Source: Meconema thalassinum
Lineage: Eukaryota; Arthropoda; Insecta; Orthoptera; Tettigoniidae
Direction: 5' to 3'
NCBI GenBank assembly: GCA_946902985.2
Contig: OX336388.2
Coordinates: forward strand, 227,934,467-227,998,466
DNA length: 64,000 bases
This document shows, piece by piece, positions 37,301 to 49,172 of the stretch (the first letter of the stretch is position 1; every line of letters begins with the position of its first letter). Under the pieces are notes generated by a model. It did no database searches, had not been told where the DNA came from, and saw only the letters and a program-made list of their open reading frames with translations. The translations under genes were made by a program, and so were the position numbers.

Positions 37301-38031
37301 TTATGAATTTATGATGTCAAGTGTATTAAACCCTACATGTTACTTTATTGTGTGCTGTTAGCACATAGTTATTAAGCATAATTAAATTGTTTGTTTTTCA
37401 TGGCTGTACACTTAGCTTTTGGATGTAATTGTTTTCTTTTACGGACGTCATCGCCGTAAATTTTGTTAATTGATAGGACTTAGCTAGTTGAATTAATGTT
37501 AAATTTAAATGTCGAAATGGTACCATCCTAACCTAGATTTGTTTCGCTACCCTGTTAAATGTAAATTCAGATATTAGCTTGATCTTGTAACTTGAACTAG
37601 GGACTTGCGTCGTGCCATATTCCTAGCGTTGCTGTTGTTGCTTTATCATTGTGAGTTAGATCTTTCGCGAGGGTTTTCAGTAACTTCTCAGGTAGGGGAC
37701 CTGTTCTTTATCTTAGTTTATTTATTAATTTGCGGACTAGCCGATTATAACCCTCCGAACTAGGCTAGGGGCTTGTGAATTTTAATAAATTTTCACGGTG
37801 TTTTACATGAGTCTGGATGTTTATTTTCTCAGTCTAGTTTTAAGGTGAACCTTTCCTTAGGCGGTCTATGACCATCGTCACCATGTACCACGATCCCTGT
37901 GGACTACGGACTCTCGTGCCGCTTTAGCCTTTTTGGAAGGTCACCTGATCCTCACGGTACCTTTCTTTTTATTCGATTTATGTGTCGTTAGTTGAGTCAT
38001 CGTGGTTGTTGACATCAACTAAACGGTCACA
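32885..38031 (+). repeat. 5' LTR of the gypsy-type element (with inserted Helentron-like copy)
   Basis: TG...CA-bounded LTR, 5147 bp as it stands; removing the insertion at 34240-35663 leaves about 3.72 kb, matching the 3' LTR. Such length is exceptional, since most gypsy LTRs are a few hundred bases. The small open frames in it (for example 33672-33878 and 36682-36948) recur at matching LTR positions, as expected for duplicated sequence, and show no family features. Confidence 0.9.
34240..35661 (+). mobile_element. Helentron-like 1.4-kb element, copy 3, inside the 5' LTR
   Basis: Starts AGCCTACTTTTCACATTTTG and ends CACGGAACTTCTTG. The 3' LTR has the unoccupied site (GCCA, five T, CTAGG at about 45491-45505), whereas here five T precede the insertion and two follow it. 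This pins both ends and shows insertion after the retrotransposon had integrated. The TGTC tract near its 5' end (34313-34380) is longer than in other copies. Confidence 0.85.
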
Positions 38032-38036
38032 TAAAA

Positions 38037-38054
38037 TGGCGCCCAACTCATGTG
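38037..38054 (+). promoter_or_regulatory. Primer-binding site
   Basis: TGGCGCCCAACTCATGTG begins five bases after the 5' LTR, the expected place for priming of minus-strand DNA. The TGGCGCC start is typical of tRNA 3'-end complementarity; the priming tRNA is not assigned. Confidence 0.7.
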
Positions 38055-38453
38055 CCGACGTTAACGTGGTGACCCTCAGTACCATGTTATTTTTTTTGAG
38101 GATCCTAATGTTGATTAATGGTAAATTGACAGGACTGGGACGAACTTAGAAAGTCGTACTGCAGATCAATTGACCGCATGGCATTCATGTTTGATAGAAG
38201 TCCATGGGGTGAGGCTTTAGTGTTGAATAAATGAAGGATAGGATTTTCTTTGATGATGCCTCATCCTAAGTAAATGTAATACTTTGCTTTGCTCACCGTT
38301 GTCTTTGTAAATGTAGAAGCACTTAGTTTGCATACTCCAGCTGTACTCGTGATATTTATATAAATGAAGCAAGCTTTATACCACCAAGTAACTAATCATA
38401 GCTGTAAGTTCCAGTAGAAATTGATCCCTCACTTTCTCATATATTTCTTATCT

Positions 38454-40856
38454 ATGGATGAGGAAACTATTCGTCGTGTGTTTGGAGAGATGATGGCAGG
38501 TGTGAATGCCAATCTTCAACAGAATACTCAGGCTGTAAATACTGTAAGTGGTCATGTGGACCAGGTTAGACAGGACTTAGAGATTAACACTCAGTCTATA
38601 AACAATGTAAGACAGGACTTAGAGATTAACACTCACTCTGTAAATAATGTTAGGGCTGATTTAACTCAAGTCAGGGCAGACATGGACACATATAGGATCG
38701 AAGCGAGAAATGATCTGACGACAGGTTTAGCAGCTGTCAGGGTTGATGTCATACGACACCATCAGGAGGCTAACCAGCGCGTAGATTGCTTAACCGACCA
38801 GATGAATAGAGCTAGGGAGGAGGTGCAAAACCGATTGGAGGAGCACACAGCTCAAATTCAGACAACCTTGAATAAAGTCCAGATAGACATGAGAGCAGAT
38901 CTGGAACATACCAGGGAAGAATTCGGGACTCGACTAGATCACGTCGAGGGATTTATCGGAAATGTGAAGAAGGACATGGCAACCATGAATGTTGGTTTAA
39001 TCTTGATGAGAGGAGCTGCCAATGCCGTTAATAACAACGTGAAGACTATCGTTGATGGCATGATGGAGATTAAAGAGGAACTTAACACCAACAGGAGAAA
39101 CATTTCTGAATTGACGGAAACCGTAGCCAGTCTACGTGAGACAGTTGATGTTCATCATGAGGAACACAAAATTGACCTCATGTTATTGAGAGGTGACCTC
39201 AACGAACACGAAGCTTCAGTCGAGGCTAAGGTAGCCGAGGTTAGAGACGATGTGGGTAAAATCCAAGAAAATATGTCCAGAGTTGAAGGAGATATCGATT
39301 CCTTACAAAAGAGATTTGAGGAAGTCGCGGTGACCGAGAGGTTAGACCTCAGTTATAACCTTAGGACGGCCATACGCGAGGTAGACACAAACCTCAAGGG
39401 AAAGGTTGACAGGATCGAGCTGCAATTGAACGACTTAGGCAACAAAGTCGCAGCCAGAACCATCCCAGGTCTTGAAGTAATAGAAAGACGCCTGGACAGA
39501 CTCGAGACGACTCCAAGAGAGAGACACGTACACCCACAGATGGGAGAATCTCAGGAAACGCCTATATCTCAATCAGGAGGAATGATGCCTACCCATTTCC
39601 AACCCAGCGCGCCTATGGAACCGCAACCGTCACAATTCACTAATTTAGCGCAAGGTCAGACCTTGAACTTTAACGCTCACCCGTTTCAACCAGCATCTAA
39701 TCGAATTAGTCATGAGACTAACACTCCTACGCAGAGTTACATGCAAAATACTTTCAGACCCGCGAATACGCAGGGAAATGTCACCATAATTCGTTCAAGA
39801 GAGGAGCAACCAGCTCGCTTCTCGGGAACTGGGAGCGGTGTTACTCCAGTGGAATTCCTAGCAAATGTCGAAAGCTACTTACGTGATACTATGGTAACTC
39901 CAGAGAGGGAACTAAGAGTTATAGAGCGACTGCTTGAGGGACAAGCCGGTACCTGGTTCAGAGCATTCCGATACTCATTCACAGGCTACCAAGACTTTAA
40001 GGAAGCGTTATTAAGAACATATTGGTCGAGCGACATCCAGCAGAGTATCCGAGCTGAGATGTACACTCGAAGGTACAGTTCCAATACACCTACTCGTTAT
40101 GCGAATTACTTCGCAATACAGCTCGCGAAGCTCCGTTGTCTTCAGCCTCCATTGTCCGAACAAGATTTGGTGAACACAATTGTTTGGCAGTACCCTGCGG
40201 ATGTACAACGTGTGTTAATCGCTGCAGGGGCATCCACTTTCCAGCAGTGTGACCAGATACTGCGAAGGTTGGACGCTAACACAGAACAGTTTCCTACACA
40301 CCGTCAGCAGAAGGCTGATAGACGCGAGGATAGACATATGAATCTGACGACTGTTGATAAAGTGAGCCAGACGCCACAACAAACACAAACCACAGAGGAT
40401 TCTGGGCGACGTGATAACAATTACAGTTATAACAGGAGAGAATGGAACAACACTCCGTATACTCGAAATCAACATGATGACCGGCGAAGTCATTGGGACC
40501 GGCGATTCGACCGAAGGACGGACGACAACCGACGTCATGAAAACAACCGCCGAGGGAATGAAGGAAGAAATCAGCAACACGGACGTATCCGTAGAGGCTA
40601 TAGATATAGTGGGGGTTACGACAGAAATCGAGACCCTAGATACCAGCCAGACAGGGATTGGAAAGGAAGAGCGCGGGAGAGCCGTGAGTACCTCCAACAA
40701 TTGAGAGAATTGCAGATCCAAGAAGAGGGAGAACGGAACCCTACTTCGAGGGAAAATAGACATTCGGCGCAGGAGACGGAGCAGAACCAGCCCAGTACTT
40801 CTCGCCATGACAGAAAAAAAAAACTCCGAAAAATCAATAGATTCTTGTTTGGTTGA
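38454..40856 (+). CDS. gag: Gag-like structural protein, coiled-coil rich
   Basis: An 800-residue intact frame starting MDEETIRRVFGEMM; the frame is open slightly upstream, but this is the first ATG. Residues about 20-340 are strongly heptad-like and include near repeats (QDLEINTQSINNVR and QDLEINTHSVNNVR), predicting a long coiled coil. Residues about 450-612 (ARFSGTG, PVEFLANVESYL, GTWFRAFRYSFTGYQDFKEA) fit the retrotransposon capsid (Retrotrans_gag) fold. The C-terminus is rich in Arg, Asn and Asp and would bind nucleic acid, but I see no CCHC zinc knuckle. It would form the particle shell and package RNA. It overlaps the next frame by 50 bp. Confidence 0.85.
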   Translation: MDEETIRRVFGEMMAGVNANLQQNTQAVNTVSGHVDQVRQDLEINTQSINNVRQDLEINTHSVNNVRADLTQVRADMDTYRIEARNDLTTGLAAVRVDVIRHHQEANQRVDCLTDQMNRAREEVQNRLEEHTAQIQTTLNKVQIDMRADLEHTREEFGTRLDHVEGFIGNVKKDMATMNVGLILMRGAANAVNNNVKTIVDGMMEIKEELNTNRRNISELTETVASLRETVDVHHEEHKIDLMLLRGDLNEHEASVEAKVAEVRDDVGKIQENMSRVEGDIDSLQKRFEEVAVTERLDLSYNLRTAIREVDTNLKGKVDRIELQLNDLGNKVAARTIPGLEVIERRLDRLETTPRERHVHPQMGESQETPISQSGGMMPTHFQPSAPMEPQPSQFTNLAQGQTLNFNAHPFQPASNRISHETNTPTQSYMQNTFRPANTQGNVTIIRSREEQPARFSGTGSGVTPVEFLANVESYLRDTMVTPERELRVIERLLEGQAGTWFRAFRYSFTGYQDFKEALLRTYWSSDIQQSIRAEMYTRRYSSNTPTRYANYFAIQLAKLRCLQPPLSEQDLVNTIVWQYPADVQRVLIAAGASTFQQCDQILRRLDANTEQFPTHRQQKADRREDRHMNLTTVDKVSQTPQQTQTTEDSGRRDNNYSYNRREWNNTPYTRNQHDDRRSHWDRRFDRRTDDNRRHENNRRGNEGRNQQHGRIRRGYRYSGGYDRNRDPRYQPDRDWKGRARESREYLQQLRELQIQEEGERNPTSRENRHSAQETEQNQPSTSRHDRKKKLRKINRFLFG

Positions 40857-41373
40857 GCACCGAGTAACTGCCTCTATTTTACTCTGGGAGCCAATCCAAG
40901 AAGACTTGTTGGACGAACGACGAACGACGAACCACAATTATGAATTAACACGTCTACCCAAGATTGTAGCCACCTTGAATGAAGTCAGTGTAGTCATACT
41001 CATCGATACTGGGGCGATGATTAGTGTAATTTCCGCCGATTGCCATGCCAGACTTAGAGCAAACTCTGAGGTGACGGAGTTGCCCATTTCAGCTATAAGA
41101 GTCAGAGGTGTCATACCTGACCGCGTTGTAACGTGCAAAATCCAGATTTTGTGTACTGTGAAGATTTCGAGCCACGTGTACTTGCACGAATTTCTCGTAA
41201 TGAAGGGCCTGCATCATGATGCCATTTTAGGCGCAGACTTCATTAGAAAATATGATGGAATCATTGACATGGGACGGAATACGGTAGAGTTTAAGCCGAA
41301 CGAACCCATTCAGATGAGCCTAATTGAAGAAGAACCGGAATTCCTATCCGAAGTAGATGTAGTCGAAGATTAA
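40807..41373 (+). CDS. Retroviral-type aspartic protease
   Basis: A 188-residue frame with the catalytic LIDTGAMISVIS (Asp at about residue 66) and the downstream ILGADFIRKYDGIIDM that completes the fold. It would cleave the Gag and Pol precursors in particles. It lies in the +1 frame relative to gag and overlaps it from an ATG at 40807. A run of ten A (40814-40823) in the overlap could allow slippage, but the frame relation is +1, not the usual -1, so reinitiation at the ATG or an indel in the A-run is also possible. It ends at a TAA with pol-like sequence continuing in another frame. Confidence 0.8.
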   Translation: MTEKKNSEKSIDSCLVEHRVTASILLWEPIQEDLLDERRTTNHNYELTRLPKIVATLNEVSVVILIDTGAMISVISADCHARLRANSEVTELPISAIRVRGVIPDRVVTCKIQILCTVKISSHVYLHEFLVMKGLHHDAILGADFIRKYDGIIDMGRNTVEFKPNEPIQMSLIEEEPEFLSEVDVVED

Positions 41374-44077
41374 AGGGCAAGGAAATTGAGGCGACACTAG
41401 ATGCCGACGAAGAGGCAGAATCGTTATCAGCACCCACACATGAGGATCTTGAGGCAATACTGAACGAATACAGAGATATATTCGACACCACACCTGGTGA
41501 GATATTAGACTATATGATCTTGTATTACTGGACGATTCCCCATTCCAGAAAAGGATCTATCCGATTGCCGAGAAACATCTCGAAGAAGCTGCTAAGAAGA
41601 TCCATGAGATGGAAGCAGCAGGTACAATCAAGAAATCACCGACTCCTTTCTTGAATCCCATAATACCTGTGGTTAAGGTAGATGGAAGCTTGAGACTTTG
41701 TCTTGATGCCAGAGCCTTGAATGAACGCCTAGCTCCTGAGCACGACAGACCGCCCAAGATTAGGGACATTCTCAGGAAGTTCAAAGGAAAAAGGATATTT
41801 TCATCATTAGACTTGGTTCAGTCTTATTACCATATCAGATTATCTGAGCATACTCAGAAATATACTGGATTCTTGTTTGATCAGACTACTTATGTATTCC
41901 AAAAACTACCATTTGGATTGAAAAATGCCGGAGCCGCATTAATCAGAGCACTTGATGCCAAGCTGACTCATGAAGTGAAGCAGAAAGTAATATGTTATGT
42001 GGATGACATAATCATAGCTTCGGGAACAGAAGAAGAGCATTTAAAGACATTGCGCCTTGTTTTTGAGAATCTCCGACAGGCAAATTTTAAGGTCAAGTTT
42101 GACAAGTGTCGATTTTTTCAGGAAGAAGTGAAAATCGTAGGACACATAATCAATGGAGAAGGATATAGACCGAATCCGGCAAAGATTAGAACTGTTGCTG
42201 CATTTCCAACACCAACCCGTGTGAAACACGTGAGACAATTCTTAGGAATTCTCCAATTCTTTGCTGCTCATTGTGAGAAGTATTCCGAAACTGTTGCACC
42301 ACTGCAAGGATTATTGAAAAAGAACTGCAGGTGGAACTGGAATGATGAATGCGAGATAGCTTTCAGGAGAGCTAAACAGATGCTTGTGGACTCAATTCAG
42401 TTAGAATATCCAGATTACTCTCGGAACTTTATTCTAGAAACTGATGCATCTGCCATTGGTATAGGAGCCATTTTACTGCAAGAAGATGATGAGAAGAAAC
42501 GTCATTACATCGCTTTCTTAAGCCGACGTTTAAGAGCACATGAATCTCACTACTTCACGACCGAGATAGAAGCACTTGCAATTGTTTACGCACTTGAATA
42601 CTGGCAGAAACTTCTGTTAGGTCAGAGGATTATTGTAAGAACCGATCATCATGCGTTGACCTTCATCTTGAGAACAAGACTGGCAAGCGACAGGATCACA
42701 CGTTGGACGCTGTTTCTCCAACAGTTCGATTTGGAAATAGTTTATCGACCAGGCAGAGAGAATGTGTTGGCCGACATCCTCAGCCGGAATCCTGAAGCTA
42801 CTGTTAATGCCATAGACATCGAGGGAGAATGCGAGGAACACCTTCGCCGATTTCGTCATTTACCTGAAGGACAGCGTCGTGAGGAGGAACTCAGACATAT
42901 TATCCGTTTCCTAGAACGAAGAATGGATCCACAGGATGATCATTATGCAAGGATTGCTGCTGTTGCAGATGATTATTTGATTTATCATCGTGTCTTATAC
43001 AAGTTTGTAGACGAGGACCACACTCAACTGCGTGCAGTTATTCCTAGGAGATACCAAGAATCTGTTATTCTTATGGTACATTTATCCATTGGACATGGTG
43101 GAACAGACAAAACCATTGCAACTATCAAGGAGTCTTTCACGTGGAAAGGGTTAGGAGCCACCGTTAGACAGTGTTTACGTGCTTGCGACGCATGCCAGCG
43201 GAACAAATACACGTCACACTTGCTGAAGGAACAACCTAGACCAATACTACCAACTCAACCTAGAGAGTTGTATGCACAGGACCTGTATGGCCCAATACCT
43301 AAGGCTCGTCGTGGGAATCGATACATCGTTGTAACGGTGGATGTGTTCACGAAATATACGATGCTTCATCCAATTCAAAAAGCTACTGCACATCAGATTA
43401 TTCAGAGGATTAGACGTCAAGTGATACCGGAGGCAGGAAAGCCACAATTCTTGTTGACTGATCACGGATCACAGTACACCTCAGCAGAATTTGCCAATGC
43501 CATGAATGAGCTTGAAATAGGTCATATTTTATCATCTATTCGACATCCAGAGAGCAACCCAGCAGAATGCGTGATGTCTATTATCGCAAAATTCTGTCGA
43601 TTATATTGTCAAGAAGAACACTGGCGATGGACTGAAGTCCTTGTCATTATGGCAAAATGTATTAATTCAACAGTACATGAAAGCACTGGTCAAATACCTA
43701 TGGTCTTGCATTTGAACCAGATGCCGCTGAGAATATGGGATCGTGTGATTGTAAATCCACCTTGTTTACAACCATCACATGCCAGCAGACTTTTAGCTGC
43801 GAGAGAGACTATGGACAGACAAGCTGCCAAGCGCTTGAGAAGAACTAGACGCCAGAGGTTTAGAGAACCATTAGTAGAAGGAGACCTTATCCTTATAAGG
43901 AGACCCGGAATTTCTAGTCCTATAGACCGCATATATGGGAAATTTCTATCCTTGTATTATGGCCCTAGTCGTATCCGACAGCCTTTAAACAATGGAAGTT
44001 ACGTGATAGAAGACATTAGGGCAGGAGAACGCATTGGAACCTTTAATGCAGCCAATCTAAAAAAATATCACTCTTGA
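41373..44077 (+). pseudogene. pol: Pol: reverse transcriptase, RNase H, integrase (frame broken near start)
   Basis: The linker 41373-41510 is in one frame (THEDLEAILNEYRDIF, typical just before RT); the rest is open in another from about 41516 to 44077. RT: LRLCLDARALNERLAPEHDR, SSLDLVQSYYHIRL, LPFGLKNAGAAL, CYVDDIII (YVDD at 41996). RNase H: LETDASAIGIGAILLQ, TTEIEALAIVYAL, RTDHHALTF, ADILSR. Integrase: H..HH-type zinc region with CDACQRNK; DDE residues in YAQDLYGP, LLTDHGSQYTS and SNPAECVM, with 34 residues between the last two; then a GPY/F-like tail. Catalytic residues look intact; the frame breaks near 41371 and 41510 are the defects. No chromodomain or envelope was seen. Confidence 0.85.
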
Positions 44078-44127
44078 ATGAATTTCAAAGCAAATAAAAA
44101 TGTTATCCCAACATTTTATTTGAAACG

Positions 44128-44140
44128 ACAGAGAGGCAGA
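44128..44140 (+). promoter_or_regulatory. Polypurine tract
   Basis: ACAGAGAGGCAGA lies immediately before the 3' LTR (TGAACCC), where plus-strand DNA synthesis is primed. Confidence 0.65.
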
Positions 44141-47100
44141 TGAACCCGCTGAGCTATGGTTCATGTGATATTTTTTTTTTTATGACAGAGCATTTATGAT
44201 GGGATGTTGTACTTTTGAACACACCCAGGAAGCCACGTGAAACTGAGAGATCACGCGATACTTTGAAGTAGCGGTGAATCGCACTTTTGACTTTGGTGTA
44301 AACTGCTAATTATTATCTGAGGTCTTATTAATTATTTTTATCTTTCCTACGAGACTCAGAATATTCCATTTCGTCATGCTGCATTATTAAAACATTTTGG
44401 AGAATGTTTATTTTTACTTTAGGTAAGGTAATACCCTTGCAGATACGCAAAAAGGAACGTAAGTAGTCGCTCAACGTTTTCGTTTTGACGACCTACTTTC
44501 TAGAGACACCCAGTACCGGGGCACTGCGTCTTGAGAATCCGCCTTGTGTAGGCGTGGAATTACATTTGTCCTACGAGACGTAGAAGAATATCCGCTGTTT
44601 AGCGTTCAAAGTGATTATAAAGTGCCATCGAGCAAGCAAATACTAATATTCACTGTCGATGAAGTCCAGTGAATTAAATAAGAAGCTTGGGAATAATTAT
44701 TGGCAAGTATAGTGTATTGCACAACATTGCTGTGACATCACATATTACCCACGCGTATGTGGAGGGCAGATGCCTAGTGGAAATATACAGGTAATAGTGT
44801 TACAATTATCCTGAATAAGTGTGATTATAATAGTATGAGATATTTAAATTGCCAAAGTGGAAATTTCATCTTTGAAACGTCGTATAATTCACGGATGCTG
44901 CGTGATACAAAAGTAGCGTCACTAGCACGTGCAGCATTATAAAATAGTATTAGCTCACATGCTAATCCACATCTGCAAGATTAAGGCTGTGTCGTATCTT
45001 ATAATTGAAGCCCATAATAGTCACGACGGACATTATAATTTTGGAAGTGAGAGGATGAACAATCACGCAACTTATTTCGCTACCCACGTGATTGGACTTT
45101 TATTCACCATGGTTGAAGCAGTCACCATGGGCTAATACCATCCCAGTATGGGGGGGGGGTGACGTTTCTACAGGAACCAGCATGATGGTGGAACTTCCAG
45201 AACGATGAACGAGAGGGAAGGAGCCAAAATGCCATTTCCAGGCATATCCACGAAGATGTCGACAGGGACAAATCGAACCCTGGTCTTTGGGGGAGTCCAG
45301 ATGGGAATCCTGATGAGGAGGATACCGATCCAGAGAGCCAGAGAGGTTTATGTACAACCCTTGTTGTGGAATAGAGAGCTGAGTGAGAGCTCCTCCATTT
45401 CGTGAGTTTTTGTCACACCCCTTCTTTGTTCTAGTTTCTGGTGGTGTAGTAGTTTTAATGTAGTTTGTGAATCAACCACACTCAGTGTCAGCCATTTTTC
45501 TAGGTAGGGATGTAACTAGATTAGTTAGATGTCATTTATTTCAGTTTAGAGTGAGACACCTTTGGGGTCAGACATTTTGGTCAGCCCTGGTGCAGCTTGG
45601 TGAACGTCGTGGAACGTCAATGCCTACCTTTTTGCTGAACCTGATCGTAGTCATTTTGAGGCTATTTTGTTCAACCCTACTTGGGGTAATTTTCAAGTCT
45701 TTGCTGACTGTAGTTATGGCAATCAGATGCCTTGGTTATTAATTGACTGCATTCTTCGCAGCCATCCTTTGCTACACCCCTGACTGTCGTTAGAACGGTC
45801 GTATCATTTAGGTAGTCGACAGTAACTACCAGTTTGTAAATGCATTATATTTCATTTTGAATAAGCTCAGCAGCTATTCTTGGTCATGTTTGAACCTAAC
45901 AACTAGAAGGAATGTTTCGTTGCCTAGCATCGAACGCGGTTCCCAACGTATCATTAAGCAGATCTAGTGTGTGAATCTGTGCCACATTTATCATATTTTT
46001 CTTGTGTCGTGTGAGACACGTTTTTATTTGATGTTCTAGCAACTACTGAGTTGAATTTTTAAAGCAAAGAGCTTCAGTTATTGTAAGTTTACTTTCATTT
46101 AGACGTCTTTGGTAGAAAGACGGAAGTGTATTACTATACTCAGATTTATAGCGTGCATTTGATACACGGACTCTGTAGAGATCCGTAACATATGGTAATG
46201 TTTTTTATGAACCGGCCAAGTGCAGGTTTTGTATTGATTAAATCGCCGGCCTTGAATAAACTGGTTATGTAACCCAGTGACCTAGAGCACGCCTGCTTCA
46301 TTGTGAGACAAAACTACTATAGACGAGGACAGAGTACAATTTGTATTCGCTTTTCCTTTCATTGCTATTTTGCTTATGGAAACCAGTTTCCACTCTTGTA
46401 TTTGATCACTTGTTTTATGGATCGGTTTTTGTTAGTTTAGCGCTCTGTTGCGTGTATTGTCGTATGACAGGTACAGTTATGTAAGGTTTTCTATAGGATG
46501 GTGAAGTCTACCCTGTTATGGCAGGATGTTATTGTATGCTTTGTCCGGGGATGATCCCGTTGACCAGATGTTACTGGAAGGTAACTGTTGTACCTTCCTA
46601 TCCCAGAGTTATTGAACGCGAGCTTAGCGCCGCTGGTAACCCGTGTTATTGTGTGTCCGAGTTGTTATACTCGATGATTATATTCCGACTGTTGAGTCGA
46701 GGCTTTTTGGTGGAGAATGATCTCAGTTGGAGACACTCCGTGCCCAGGCTATTGTCAATGTTATTCGCCATAAACCTACGATAAACCTATAAACCGACAT
46801 TCTAATAATAAAATGCATAATTGTTATAAAACAAGCCTAACTAACGATTCTTTCTATCTAACTTTGTTCTTTGCATTCTGGAACTGTTGACATAGCCGTG
46901 CAGTTGAAGATAATTTCCTTGTGAGGAATTGACTAGGACAGTTGACATTTTTGTAGCGACCTGAAGCATGTGCGAACCTAGAGTTCGTAGCTTGTGGAGC
47001 TCAGGCCATGCGATGTCAGACGTGGTCTCAACTGCGCATTCGTCACCGTAACTATACACATTAGATGACTATGGTTTACAAAGAGTAAACCAAGGTGTAG

Positions 47101-47867
47101 GCAGGAATTTTTAATAAAACTACTGTGTCTATTTCGTTATGAATTTATGATGTCAAGTGTATTAAACCCTACATGTTACTTTATTGTGTGCTGTTAGCAC
47201 ATAGTTATTAAGCATAATTAAATTGTTTGTTTTTCATGGCTGTACACTTAGCTTTTGGATGTAATTGTTTTCTTTTACGGACGTCATCGCCGTAAATTTT
47301 GTTAATTGATAGGACTTAGCTAGTTGAATTAATGTTAAATTTAAATGTCGAAATGGTACCATCCTAACCTAGATTTGTTTCGCTACCCTGTTAAATGTAA
47401 ATTCAGATATTAGCTTGATCTTGTAACTTGAACTAGGGACTTGCGTCGTGCCATATTCCTAGCGTTGCTGTTGTTGCTTTATCATTGTGAGTTAGATCTT
47501 TCGCGAGGGTTTTCAGTAACTTCTCAGGTAGGGGACCTGTTCTTTATCTTAGTTTATTTATTAATTTGCGGACTAGCCGATTATAACCCTCCGAACTAGG
47601 CTAGGGGCTTGTGAATTTTAATAAATTTTCACGGTGTTTTACATGAGTCTGGATGTTTATTTTCTCAGTCTAGTTTTAAGGTGAACCTTTCCTTAGGCGG
47701 TCTATGACCATCGTCACCATGTACCACGATCCCTGTGGACTACGGACTCTCGTGCCGCTTTAGCCTTTTTGGAAGGTCACCTGATCCTCACGGTACCTTT
47801 CTTTTTATTCGATTTATGTGTCGTTAGTTGAGTCATCGTGGTTGTTGACATCAACTAAACGGTCACA
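44141..47867 (+). repeat. 3' LTR of the gypsy-type element
   Basis: 3727 bp, TGAACCCGCT...GGTCACA, nearly identical to the 5' LTR without its insertion. Visible differences include ACTGAGAG for GCTGAGAG, CACAACATT for CACTACATT, two extra G in the G-run near 45150, GTAGTAG for GTACTAG near 45448, and a short run change near 46592. It preserves the unoccupied target of copy 3. Confidence 0.9.
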
Positions 47868-49172
47868 ATATATAGATTACAAGAAGATTATAGTGTACGT
47901 GTGGTTTTCAAACTTCAATCGCACGATTAGGACACAAGAAGTAAAAACGAGATTTTAAAATTTCGCACAGCTTCCATCTTGTGGTTATGAAAACAATTGA
48001 AATAAATTAGATGCCAGTGTATTAACATTTCTATAGGTATTTAACGTGCAAAATATCACTGCACTCGGTTGGTTAAATCGCGAGAAACGTCCATTTAAAT
48101 ATTTATACATCGCGTCGCCGCCACGTTCGATTTGTGCTCACCAGGTTACTGAAAGTCCTTTAGGTGAACGTATGTTCATAGCCTGTATGAACATTAAAAA
48201 ACGGTTTGATTGCTGTAAAAGATTCGTAGACATAGAGAACCGTCAAAATATTTCTGATGCTCGCCATTTTTGATTGATATATGTATAGGCCATAGAGTTA
48301 CGTACCATTAAAGGAAAATTATTGCGTAGCTTAATTATTCAAACTTTCAGTTCGATCGCATGATTACGACACAAGAAATAAAAACTTAATTTTAACATTT
48401 TACACAGCCGCCATCTTGAGGTTATTTAAACAATTGAACTAAATTAGATGGCATTGCATTACAATATGTATAATCAATTACTGTATCACATTTCACTGCG
48501 CTCAGATGTTTAAATCAAGAGAAAAGACTATTAAAATGTTTCAACTTCGCTTGGTCATCATGTTCGTTTTGTACTTTACAGGTTTTTGAATGTTACATAG
48601 GTAAACTTGTAGCAGTGCCCTTTATCACCATACAAAATTTCAGGATCTGTAATAGTTTCGGAGATATAGAATGCCAGTGAAATATTTCGCACACCCGCCA
48701 TTTTGAGGTTTGTAAACAATTGAACTAAATTAGGCGTCAGTGTATTACAATGTATATAAATATTTGCTGTAGCAAGTTTCATTACGTTTGGATGGTTAAA
48801 TCACGAGAAAAGTCTATTTAAATGTCTCAATTTCGCTTGGCCGCCATGTTGGTTTTGTAGTTACCAGGTTTTGGAACGTCTCATACGTCTACTTGTAGTA
48901 AAACCCTTTATCACCGTACAAAACGACAGGGTGTTATCGATAATAGTTTCGGAGATACTGAATGGTAACGAATTATTTCGCACGGCCGCCATGTTGGATT
49001 GGTGCGACAGAATAAAATTTAAAGGGCACGGTCGGGGTCCGCTAAAATGGTGGTCTGATCTTACCGAGTTTAATTGAAATCGTTGCAGTCGTTCTAATGT
49101 TATTAGGGGACACACACACACGCACAAAAAGACAGACACATGGAGTAATGATGATCTCATAAGCCTATTTTT

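Larger units (their letters stand above)
32885..47867 (+). mobile_element. Ty3/gypsy-type LTR retrotransposon, complete structure
   Basis: 5' LTR 32885-38031 (carrying an insertion), internal region 38032-44140, 3' LTR 44141-47867. The LTRs begin TGAACCCGCT and end GGTCACA; ATAT or ATATAT duplications flank the element (up to 32884, from 47868). A primer-binding site follows the 5' LTR, and a purine-rich tract precedes the 3' LTR. Internal gene order is gag, protease, RT, RNase H, integrase, which defines the gypsy type; no envelope gene is seen. About ten differences separate the LTRs by eye, indicating a recent insertion. Confidence 0.9.
26469..47876 (-). mobile_element. Helitron-like element F, inverted, split by three insertions
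   Basis: The minus-strand 3' end (GTACAGCTTG, next base T) is at 26469 and the 5' TC at 47875-47876 (next base A), so the A|T target rule holds. Own sequence is 26469-28725 (about thirteen 164-bp units plus 3' segment), 31451-31471 and 32877-32884, then 47868-47876. Joined, the last pieces restore the family 5' end (TCTATATATATAAAAATC). The interruptions are a pogo-like element, a Helentron-like copy and the LTR retrotransposon. Plus-strand frames in the array are artefacts. Confidence 0.7.
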